From Aliicoccus sp041838435 (lineage in GTDB: Bacteria > Bacillota > Bacilli > Staphylococcales > Salinicoccaceae): a stretch of 10,826 bases of DNA. A program made the translations under genes and the position numbers. Below are positions 5,371-10,826 of this stretch, piece by piece. The notes beneath the pieces were generated by a model. The model did no database searches. It saw only the letters and a program-made list of their open reading frames with translations, and had not been told where the DNA came from. The stretch is taken from NCBI GenBank assembly GCA_041838435.1, contig JBGYPO010000121.1, positions 1-10,826 on the forward strand. Reading direction: 5' to 3'. Each line of letters opens with the position of its first letter. Positions within the stretch are counted from its first letter, which is position 1.

Positions 5371-6033
5371 ATGACAAAAGGAATCTTAGGTAAAAAAGTG
5401 GGTATGACACAGGTTTTCGGTGAAAACGGTGAACTTATCCCAGTAACAGTAGTAGAAGTTGGCGGTAACGTAGTATTGCAAAAGAAAACTGAAGAGATAG
5501 ACGGTTACAATGCAGTACAAATTGGTTACGCAGACAAAAAGGATTATTTTGAAGGTGCAAGAAGCAACAAGTATGCTAACAAAGCAGAGCAAGGGCACGC
5601 TAAAGTATCAGGTGCAACGCCTAAGCGCTTCGTACGTGAATTCGATCATCTAGATTTAGATGCATACGAACTCGGTCAAGAAGTCACTGTGGACACATTT
5701 GCTGCAGGCGATGTTGTTGACGTTACAGGTACTGCTAAAGGTAAAGGTTTCCAAGGTAATATCAAGCGTCACAATCACGCGCGTGGGCCAATGAGCCACG
5801 GTTCTCGTTTCCATAGAAGTACAGGTTCTATCGGTATGGCGGCAGATCCTGCCAAAGTACAAAAAGGTAAAGCGATGCCTGGACGTATGGGTGGCGACAC
5901 TGTAACTTTGCAAAATTTAGAAGTAGTTAGAGTAGATACTGAGAACAATGTGTTACTTATTAAAGGTAACGTGCCGGGAGCAAGAAAAGGCTACGTAAAA
6001 ATTCAAACAGCAATTAAACAGAACGAACAATAA
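5371..6033 (+). CDS. rplC: 50S ribosomal protein L3
   Basis: This 220-residue protein equals S. aureus in length. L3 nucleates 50S assembly and sends a long loop towards the peptidyl transferase centre. The start MTKGILGKKVGMTQVF is typical, and the extended loop GKGFQGNIKRH...RGPMSHGS (about residues 124-145) is intact. The tip reads HRSTGSIG (148-155), where Staphylococcus and Bacillus have a proline at 151 (HRAPGSVG or HRRPGS, from memory); here it is Thr. GRMGGDTVTLQNLEVV (171-186) is conserved. An AGGAGG site lies 10 nt before the ATG, and the gene starts 17 bp after rpsJ. Confidence 0.98.
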   Translation: MTKGILGKKVGMTQVFGENGELIPVTVVEVGGNVVLQKKTEEIDGYNAVQIGYADKKDYFEGARSNKYANKAEQGHAKVSGATPKRFVREFDHLDLDAYELGQEVTVDTFAAGDVVDVTGTAKGKGFQGNIKRHNHARGPMSHGSRFHRSTGSIGMAADPAKVQKGKAMPGRMGGDTVTLQNLEVVRVDTENNVLLIKGNVPGARKGYVKIQTAIKQNEQ

Positions 6034-6060
6034 TTCATTCTTTAGGAAGGGAGGATAATT

Positions 6061-6684
6061 ATGTCAAGCATTGATGTTTTATCTAGAGAAGGCAAAAAAG
6101 TTAATACGATTGAATTAAACGATGAGATATTTGGTATCGAACCAAACCAACACGTACTATTTGAAGCAGTAAACTTACAGCGTGCATCACTACGCAGTGG
6201 TACACATGCTGTTAAAAACCGCTCAGCTGTTGCTGGTGGTGGCAGAAAGCCATTTAGACAAAAAGGGACAGGCCGTGCGCGTCAGGGTACTTTATCAGCG
6301 CCTCAACACCGTAGTGGTGGTGTCGTATTCGGTCCAACACCTAGAAAATATGGCTATAAAATGCCTAAGAAGATGCGTCGCTTAGCACTGCGCTCTGCGC
6401 TATCATCAAAAGTTCAAGACGCGGCGCTCGTCGCACTTGAAAACTTTACGCTCGATGCACCAAAAACAAAAGACATGATCAGCATGTTCAAAAATTTAGA
6501 CGCTAGCAAAAAAGTATTATTAGTTCTGGCGAATGAAGATGTGAACGTTGAGTTATCTTCAAGAAATATCGAAGGTGTAACTGTGTTAACACCAGAACAG
6601 TTAAACGTACTTGATATTCTTTCTGCAAATCGTGTCATCTTTACTGAAGGTGCAATTTCAAGAGCAGAGGAGGTACTTCTGTAA
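6061..6684 (+). CDS. rplD: 50S ribosomal protein L4
   Basis: This 207-residue protein has the usual length. L4 binds 23S rRNA and its long internal loop lines the nascent-chain tunnel beside L22; in some bacteria it also represses its own operon. The loop core RQKGTGRAR (66-74) is intact. Two normally tryptophan positions are changed: KPFRQKG (Phe65) instead of KPWRQKG, and APQHRSGG (His83, Ser85) instead of the usual PQWRGGG. VVFGPTPR (88-95) and KMPKKMRRLALRSALS follow normally. A GGGAGG site lies 7 nt before the ATG. The stop shares one base with the rplW start (TAATG), so the two are coupled. Confidence 0.97.
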   Translation: MSSIDVLSREGKKVNTIELNDEIFGIEPNQHVLFEAVNLQRASLRSGTHAVKNRSAVAGGGRKPFRQKGTGRARQGTLSAPQHRSGGVVFGPTPRKYGYKMPKKMRRLALRSALSSKVQDAALVALENFTLDAPKTKDMISMFKNLDASKKVLLVLANEDVNVELSSRNIEGVTVLTPEQLNVLDILSANRVIFTEGAISRAEEVLL

Positions 6685-6956
6685 TGGAAGCTCGCGATAT
6701 TATTAAACGCCCAGTGATCACTGAATCATCAGCTGCGGCTATGGAGTTTGACAAATACACATTTGACGTTGACGTGCGTGCGAACAAAACACAAGTTAAA
6801 CATGCAATCGAAGAAATTTTCGATGTAACAGTAGCAAAAGTAAACATCATGAATGTTAAACCGAAGAAAAAGCGCATGGGTCGCTATGTCGGTTATACAA
6901 ACAGAAGAAGAAAAGCGATTGTGACACTATCTGAAGGTACAATCGACTTACTGTAA
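6684..6956 (+). CDS. rplW: 50S ribosomal protein L23
   Basis: This 90-residue protein has normal length for Bacilli. L23 lies at the tunnel exit and docks trigger factor and the signal recognition particle. MEARDIIKRPVITESS and the segment VNIMNVKPKKKRMGRYVG (53-70, the basic loop against 23S rRNA) are typical. The ATG overlaps the rplD stop by one base, with AGAGGAGG 6-13 nt upstream inside rplD. Nothing unusual seen. Confidence 0.97.
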   Translation: MEARDIIKRPVITESSAAAMEFDKYTFDVDVRANKTQVKHAIEEIFDVTVAKVNIMNVKPKKKRMGRYVGYTNRRRKAIVTLSEGTIDLL

Positions 6957-6994
6957 GCCTAAATATTCAATACCATTAAGGAGGTAATGAGCAG

Positions 6995-7825
6995 ATGGCA
7001 CTTAAAAAATATAAGCCAACCACGAATGCTCGTCGTAATATGACAAGCTCTGACTTCGCTGAGATCACTTCAACGACACCTGAGAAGTCATTATTACAGC
7101 CGCTACCGAAAAGAGCGGGAAGAAACAACCAAGGTAAAATAACTGTACGTCACCACGGTGGTGGACATAAGCGTCAATACCGTGTGATTGACTTCAGACG
7201 TAACAAAGATAATGTACCTGCAACAGTTGCTACTGTTGAGTACGATCCGAACCGTTCAGCGAACATCGCACTTCTGCATTATGCAGATGGTGAGAAGCGT
7301 TACATCTTAGCACCAAAAGGTATTAAAGTTGGTACTGAGTTAATGAGTGGTAAAGATGCGGACATCAAAGTAGGTAACGCACTGCAGTTAATTGATATCC
7401 CAGTTGGTACAGTTGTGCATAACATCGAGTTAAAGCCAGGCCGCGGCGGTCAGTTAGTACGTTCTGCCGGAACAAGTGCACAAGTACTTGGTAAAGAAGG
7501 TAAATACGTATTAGTACGCTTAGGTTCAGGTGAAGTAAGAATGATTCTTGCAACTTGCCGTGCAACAATCGGTGCTGTTGGTAATGAGCAACACGAACTG
7601 ATTAACATCGGTAAAGCAGGTCGTTCTAGATGGATGCGTAAACGCCCAACAGTACGTGGTTCAGTAATGAACCCGAACGATCACCCACACGGTGGTGGTG
7701 AAGGTCGTGCGCCAATCGGTCGTCCGTCACCTATGTCACCTTGGGGTAAACCGACACTTGGTAAGAAGACAAGAAGAGGTAAAAACCGTTCAAATAAATT
7801 AATCGTTAGAAAACGTAAGAAATAA
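6995..7825 (+). CDS. rplB: 50S ribosomal protein L2
   Basis: This 276-residue protein (S. aureus about 277) is needed for subunit joining and lies near the peptidyl transferase centre. The conserved histidine stretch DHPHGGGEGR (229-238), the RHHGGGHKRQYR stretch (52-63) and SPMSPWGKPTLGKKTRRGK near the end are intact. The C-terminal basic tail ends IVRKRKK. An AAGGAGG site lies 10 nt before the ATG. A nearer ATG at 6987 is out of frame. The gene starts 38 bp after rplW, one of the longer gaps in the operon. Confidence 0.98.
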   Translation: MALKKYKPTTNARRNMTSSDFAEITSTTPEKSLLQPLPKRAGRNNQGKITVRHHGGGHKRQYRVIDFRRNKDNVPATVATVEYDPNRSANIALLHYADGEKRYILAPKGIKVGTELMSGKDADIKVGNALQLIDIPVGTVVHNIELKPGRGGQLVRSAGTSAQVLGKEGKYVLVRLGSGEVRMILATCRATIGAVGNEQHELINIGKAGRSRWMRKRPTVRGSVMNPNDHPHGGGEGRAPIGRPSPMSPWGKPTLGKKTRRGKNRSNKLIVRKRKK

Positions 7826-7827
7826 TA

Positions 7828-7855
7828 AGTGACGCAAGCTTCATGCTTGCGTGAC
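7828..7855 (+). other. Intercistronic hairpin between rplB and rpsS
   Basis: ACGCAAGC (7832-7839) and GCTTGCGT (7845-7852) form a perfect 8-bp stem around a TTCAT loop, extendable by two pairs across a G-G mismatch (7829-7830/7854-7855). No T-tract follows and an rpsS ribosome-binding site begins 13 nt later, so it is not an intrinsic terminator. It might be an RNase III-type processing site, a stability element or a partial attenuator. It is the only strong stem I see between genes of the operon. Confidence 0.7.
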
Positions 7856-7880
7856 CTACTTAAGAAGGAGGCCCACTCAT

Positions 7881-8159
7881 ATGGCACGTAGTCTTAAAAA
7901 AGGACCTTTCGTTGATGATCATTTAATGAAAAAAGTTGAGAATCTAAACGAAGGTAATAAGAAAAGTGTAATTAAAACTTGGTCACGTCGTTCAACAATC
8001 TTCCCTAACTTCATCGGTCATACTATTGCGGTATACGATGGACGTAAGCATGTACCTGTGTACATCACAGAAGATATGGTTGGTCATAAACTTGGTGAGT
8101 TCGCTCCAACAAGAACTTTCAAAGGCCATGGCGACGACGACAAAAGAACGAAGAGATAA
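7881..8159 (+). CDS. rpsS: 30S ribosomal protein S19
   Basis: This 92-residue protein equals S. aureus in length. S19 pairs with S13 in the head of the 30S subunit and contacts the A-site finger of the 50S. MARSLKKGPFVDDHL, WSRRSTIFPNFIGHTIAVYDGRKHVPVYITEDMVGHKLGEF-type conservation and the FAPTRTFKGH end are all present. The ATG at 7881 is chosen because AAGGAGG lies 9 nt upstream and the protein begins in the universal way. A GTG 30 bp upstream lies inside the preceding hairpin and would add a non-conserved decapeptide. Confidence 0.98.
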   Translation: MARSLKKGPFVDDHLMKKVENLNEGNKKSVIKTWSRRSTIFPNFIGHTIAVYDGRKHVPVYITEDMVGHKLGEFAPTRTFKGHGDDDKRTKR

Positions 8160-8184
8160 TTTGAATTAAGGAGGAACATGAGAT

Positions 8185-8691
8185 ATGCAAGCGAAAGCGA
8201 TAGCTAGAACAATTCGAATCGCACCGCGTAAAGTAAGACTAGTATTAGACTTAGTTCGCGGTAAAGAAGTATCAGAAGCGTTAGCGATTCTTAAATTGAC
8301 AAATAAAAGAACGTCTCCAGTTGTTGAGAAATTAATCAAATCAGCAGTAGCAAATGCTGAGCACAACTATGACATGGATATTGATCGTCTATTTGTATCT
8401 GAAATCTTTGCTGATGAAGGACCGACGTTAAAACGTTTCCGTCCACGTGCAAAAGGTAGTGCATCTAGAATCAACAAGAGAACATCTCATATTAGTGTTG
8501 TCCTAGAAGAATTCGTCTATGACGAAGATGAAGAAGACAACGTTCCGGTTGAAGAAACTGAAACGACTGAAGCAACAACTGAAGATGTAGAAGAAGTAGA
8601 AGCTGAGAACCAACCAGCAGAAGCTGAAGTTGCTGAATCAACAACAGATACTGAGCACAATGAGGCTGACGAAAAGTCAGACAAAGCATAA
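8185..8691 (+). CDS. rplV: 50S ribosomal protein L22 with acidic C-terminal extension
   Basis: At 168 residues this is far longer than the usual 110-117. Residues 1-110 are a normal L22: MQAKAIARTIRIAPRKVRLVLDLVRG, a core with AEHNYDMD, then the tunnel-lining hairpin GPTLKRFRPRAKG...NKRTSHI. The hairpin tip reads AKGSASRI (Ser92, Arg95), where most bacteria have Arg at 92 (GRA). From residue 111 the protein becomes an unstructured, low-complexity tail rich in Glu, Asp, Thr, Ala and Val: 25 acidic residues, 2 lysines and no arginine in 58 residues. S. aureus L22 ends in a short tail that is already mildly acidic, so this looks like an expansion of it rather than a fusion to a known domain. The frame is open to TAA at 8689 with AAGGAGG for rpsC directly after, so it is not a frameshift. 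The start has AAGGAGG upstream. Confidence 0.96.
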   Translation: MQAKAIARTIRIAPRKVRLVLDLVRGKEVSEALAILKLTNKRTSPVVEKLIKSAVANAEHNYDMDIDRLFVSEIFADEGPTLKRFRPRAKGSASRINKRTSHISVVLEEFVYDEDEEDNVPVEETETTEATTEDVEEVEAENQPAEAEVAESTTDTEHNEADEKSDKA

Positions 8692-8709
8692 TACAAGGAG
8701 GGAATTAGT

Positions 8710-9354
8710 TTGGGTCAAAAGATTAATCCTATTGGTTTTCGTACAGGAGTAATTCGTGATTGGGAAGCAAAATGGTATGCAGATAAAGAATTTGCAACAC
8801 TTTTACACGAAGACTTAAATGTACGTGAATATATCGAGAAAAACTTAAAAGATGCATCGATTTCTAAAGTTGAGATTGAGCGTGCAGCAAACCGCGTGAA
8901 CATCACTGTTCATACAGGTAAGCCCGGCATGGTAATTGGTAAAGGTGGTAGCGAAATTGATAAATTACGCGCTGCTTTAACGGCTTTAACTAATAAAAAA
9001 GTTCACATCAACGTAATGGAAGTTAAAAAAGTTGATATGGATGCGAAATTAGTTGCAGAGAACATTGCCCGTCAATTAGAAAACCGCGTATCGTTCAGAA
9101 GAGCGCAAAAGCAAGCGTTGCAACGTGCAATGAAAGCTGGCGCAAAAGGAATTAAAACACAAGTTTCAGGTCGTCTTGGCGGTGCGGATATTGCACGTGC
9201 TGAAGGTTACAGTGAAGGTACAGTACCACTCCATACACTTCGTGCAGACATTGATTATGCACATGAAGAAGCAGACACTACTTACGGTAAACTAGGTGTC
9301 AAAGTATGGATCTATCGTGGAGAAGTTCTTCCTGTTAAGAAAAATAGCAAGTAA
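8710..9354 (+). CDS. rpsC: 30S ribosomal protein S3 (TTG start)
   Basis: This 214-residue protein (S. aureus about 217) sits at the mRNA entry channel, where S3 contributes to helicase activity. MGQKINPIGFRTGVIRDWEAKWYA, the KH-domain loop VIGKGG (75-80) and the C-terminal GRLGGADIARAEGYSEGTVPLHTLRADIDYA-type region are present. Translation begins at TTG, 7 nt after AAGGAGG at 8696-8702; no in-frame ATG gives the conserved N-terminus. The C-terminus is slightly short but basic and normal. Confidence 0.97.
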   Translation: MGQKINPIGFRTGVIRDWEAKWYADKEFATLLHEDLNVREYIEKNLKDASISKVEIERAANRVNITVHTGKPGMVIGKGGSEIDKLRAALTALTNKKVHINVMEVKKVDMDAKLVAENIARQLENRVSFRRAQKQALQRAMKAGAKGIKTQVSGRLGGADIARAEGYSEGTVPLHTLRADIDYAHEEADTTYGKLGVKVWIYRGEVLPVKKNSK

Positions 9355-9367
9355 GGAGGACAATTAA

Positions 9368-9802
9368 ATGTTATTACCAAAAAGAGTAAAGTATCGTCGT
9401 CAACATCGTCCAGATACGAAAGGACGTTCTAAAGGCGGTAACCAAGTAAACTTTGGTGAATATGGATTACAAGCGACAACAACATCTAGAATTACATCTA
9501 GACAAATAGAGTCAGCGCGTATCGCAATGACACGTTTCATGAAGCGTGGCGGTAAAGTGTGGATCAACATCTTCCCACATACGCCATACACGAAAAAACC
9601 TTTAGAGGTCCGAATGGGTTCTGGTAAAGGTGCTGTTGAAGGCTGGGTTGCAATTGTAAAACCAGGTCGCGTTATGTTTGAAGTTGCGGGTGTAGAAGAA
9701 GAGGTAGCAAGAGAAGCTTTGCGTTTAGCAAGCCACAAACTACCTGTTAAAACTAAAATTGTTAGACGTCAAGAATTAGGTGGTGATACGAATGAAAGCT
9801 AA
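9368..9802 (+). CDS. rplP: 50S ribosomal protein L16
   Basis: This 144-residue protein is identical in length to S. aureus. L16 organises the A-site tRNA region of the 50S. MLLPKRVKYRRQHRP, QIESARIAMTRFMKRGGKVWI and EVRMGSGKGAVEGWVA are conserved. Arg51 and Arg56, the positions where changes confer evernimicin/avilamycin resistance, are retained. An AAGGAGG site lies upstream and the gap after rpsC is 13 bp. The 3' end overlaps rpmC by 11 bp. Confidence 0.98.
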   Translation: MLLPKRVKYRRQHRPDTKGRSKGGNQVNFGEYGLQATTTSRITSRQIESARIAMTRFMKRGGKVWINIFPHTPYTKKPLEVRMGSGKGAVEGWVAIVKPGRVMFEVAGVEEEVAREALRLASHKLPVKTKIVRRQELGGDTNES

Positions 9803-10001
9803 AGAAATTCGCGATTTAACAACGTCAGAAATTGAATCAAACGTCAAAGAATTAAAAGAAGAATTGTTTAACTTACGCTTTCAACTAGCTACTGGTCAGC
9901 TAGAAAACACTGCTCGTATCAAAGAGGTAAGAAAAACAATTGCACGCATGAAGACAACGATGCGTACACGAGAGCTTGACGAAATTAGGAGCAACCAGTA
10001 A
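9792..10001 (+). CDS. rpmC: 50S ribosomal protein L29
   Basis: This 69-residue two-helix protein lies next to L23 at the tunnel exit. MKAKEIRDLTTSEIE, KEELFNLRFQLATGQLENTARIKEVRKTIARMKT are typical. The ATG at 9792 is preferred over an in-frame GTG at 9780 because it restores the conserved MKAKEIRDL start and the normal 69-residue length. Its ribosome-binding site (AGGTGG) lies within the end of rplP, which overlaps by 11 bp in another frame, implying coupled translation. Confidence 0.96.
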   Translation: MKAKEIRDLTTSEIESNVKELKEELFNLRFQLATGQLENTARIKEVRKTIARMKTTMRTRELDEIRSNQ

Positions 10002-10019
10002 TAAAGGGAGGCAATCACT

Positions 10020-10289
10020 GTGGAAGAAAACACTAGAAAAGAACGCAAAACGTACCAAGGTCGTGTTGTGTCTGACAAGATGGACAAAACAATCACTGTT
10101 ATGATCGAGACGTACAAAAGACACCCAATTATTGGTAAGCGTGTCAAGTATTCTAAGAAATATAAAGCGCATGATGAGCAAAACAGTGCGAAAATGGGCG
10201 ACGTCGTTAGAATCGAAGAATCACGTCCACTTTCTAAAACTAAGCGCTTCAGTTTAGTTGAAATCGTAGAAGAATCAGTAATTATTTAA
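10020..10289 (+). CDS. rpsQ: 30S ribosomal protein S17 (GTG start)
   Basis: This 89-residue OB-fold protein (S. aureus 87) is a primary 16S-binding protein of the 30S body. RVVSDKMDKTITVMIETYKRHPIIGKRVKYSKKYKAHDE and the C-terminal RFSLVEIVEESVII are diagnostic. Translation starts at GTG (10020), 8 nt after a GGGAGG site; no in-frame ATG lies before the conserved region. The N-terminal EENTRKERK segment is two to three residues longer than in Staphylococcus. Confidence 0.97.
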   Translation: MEENTRKERKTYQGRVVSDKMDKTITVMIETYKRHPIIGKRVKYSKKYKAHDEQNSAKMGDVVRIEESRPLSKTKRFSLVEIVEESVII

Positions 10290-10315
10290 TTTAAACGAAC
10301 AAAGGAGGTCGCAAC

Positions 10316-10684
10316 ATGATCCAGACGGAATCACGCTTAAAAGTTGCAGACAACTCAGGTGCACGTGAAGTACTTGCAATCAAGGTACTCGGTGGAACTG
10401 GACGTAAATCTGCAAACGTAGGTGATATAATCGTTGCTACTGTTAAACATGCAACACCAGGTGGCGTTGTTAAAAAGGGCGAAGTGGTTAAAGCTGTTAT
10501 TGTAAGAACTAAATCAGGCGTACGCCGTGAAGATGGTTCATATATTAAATTTGACGAAAATGCTTGTGTAATTATTCGTGACGATAAAGGTCCAAGAGGT
10601 ACGCGTATCTTTGGTCCAGTCGCACGTGAACTCCGTGAAGGAAACTTCATGAAGATCGTTTCACTTGCACCAGAAGTACTATAA
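10316..10684 (+). CDS. rplN: 50S ribosomal protein L14
   Basis: This 122-residue protein has exactly the family length. L14 forms inter-subunit bridges and is the docking site of the silencing factor RsfS. MIQTESRLKVADNSGAREVLAIKVLGG and the C-terminal RGTRIFGPVARELR...KIVSLAPEVL are typical. The segment GRKSANVGDIIVATVKHATPGG (30-51) differs slightly from the common RRRYANIGD form. An AAAGGAGG site lies 7 nt before the ATG. Confidence 0.98.
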   Translation: MIQTESRLKVADNSGAREVLAIKVLGGTGRKSANVGDIIVATVKHATPGGVVKKGEVVKAVIVRTKSGVRREDGSYIKFDENACVIIRDDKGPRGTRIFGPVARELREGNFMKIVSLAPEVL

Positions 10685-10702
10685 AAAAGGAGGTCAGACG
10701 AA

Positions 10703-10826
10703 ATGCACGTAAGAAGTGGAGATAAAGTCGTTGTAATCAGCGGTAAAGACAAAGGCAAGACAGGCGTCGTATTAACTGCTTTACCTAAAAAAGACCGTGT
10801 CATTGTAGAAGGCATTAACATCATTA
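10703..10826 (+). CDS. rplX: 50S ribosomal protein L24, 5' part
   Basis: The first 41 codons are present and the gene runs off the window. The protein starts MHVRSGDKVVVISGKDKGKTGVV, an N-terminal KOW motif (about residues 4-31) that is diagnostic of L24, an initiator of 50S assembly located near the tunnel exit. AAAAAAGGAGG precedes the ATG with a 9-nt gap. It follows rplN as expected for the S10/spc gene order. Confidence 0.95.
   Translation, partial: MHVRSGDKVVVISGKDKGKTGVVLTALPKKDRVIVEGINII

Noticed and set aside
9896..10181. Antisense reading frames over rpmC/rpsQ and other ribosomal genes
   Set aside because: They lie wholly over highly conserved genes, lack ribosome-binding sites, and have the composition expected of shadow frames.

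Overview
The window comes from a low-to-moderate-GC Gram-positive genome, almost certainly a member of the Staphylococcaceae. The ribosomal proteins resemble Staphylococcus in sequence and length (L16 144 aa, L29 69 aa, S19 92 aa, L3 220 aa), and gene order is that of the Bacilli S10 operon. Several differences from the S. aureus proteins I remember point to a neighbouring genus such as Jeotgalicoccus, Salinicoccus or Macrococcus rather than Staphylococcus itself. That genus guess is inference.

Layout. (1) Positions 1-589 hold no credible gene. Positions 1-423 are a tandem array of about 51-bp units, each carrying a perfect 9-bp inverted repeat, and 424-580 is a decaying tail of simple C-rich repeats. 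(2) Positions 590-2576 are a minus-strand cluster: a small coiled-coil protein, a NorA-like DHA1 drug:H+ antiporter, and two small unrecognised membrane proteins. The first three are tightly packed or overlapping. (3) Positions 2577-2740 are a divergent control region with promoters for both sides and a probable inverted pair of PurR boxes over the plus-strand promoter. (4) Positions 2741-4743 are a two-gene plus-strand operon, a YczE/YyaS/YitT-family membrane protein overlapping pbuG (guanine/hypoxanthine permease). (5) Positions 4744-5044 hold the S10 promoter and a structured leader of about 180 nt. (6) From 5045 to the end runs rpsJ-rplC-rplD-rplW-rplB-rpsS-rplV-rpsC-rplP-rpmC-rpsQ-rplN-rplX, with rplX cut by the window edge.

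How it fits together. The PurR-type operator ties the permease operon to purine supply. No convincing terminator separates pbuG from the S10 promoter, so some read-through into ribosomal protein genes is possible. The ribosomal block is ordinary in order. However, four proteins carry unusual residues in loops near antibiotic sites (S10 57/60, L4 65/83, L22 92, L3 151), and L22 has an acidic C-terminal extension of about 58 residues.

Most deserving of a second look: the hairpin repeat array with a compensatory change at its edge, the acidic L22 tail, the S10 tip-loop residues, and the S10 leader with possible anti-Shine-Dalgarno pairing and a short upstream reading frame. I saw no phage, transposase, CRISPR or defence gene.
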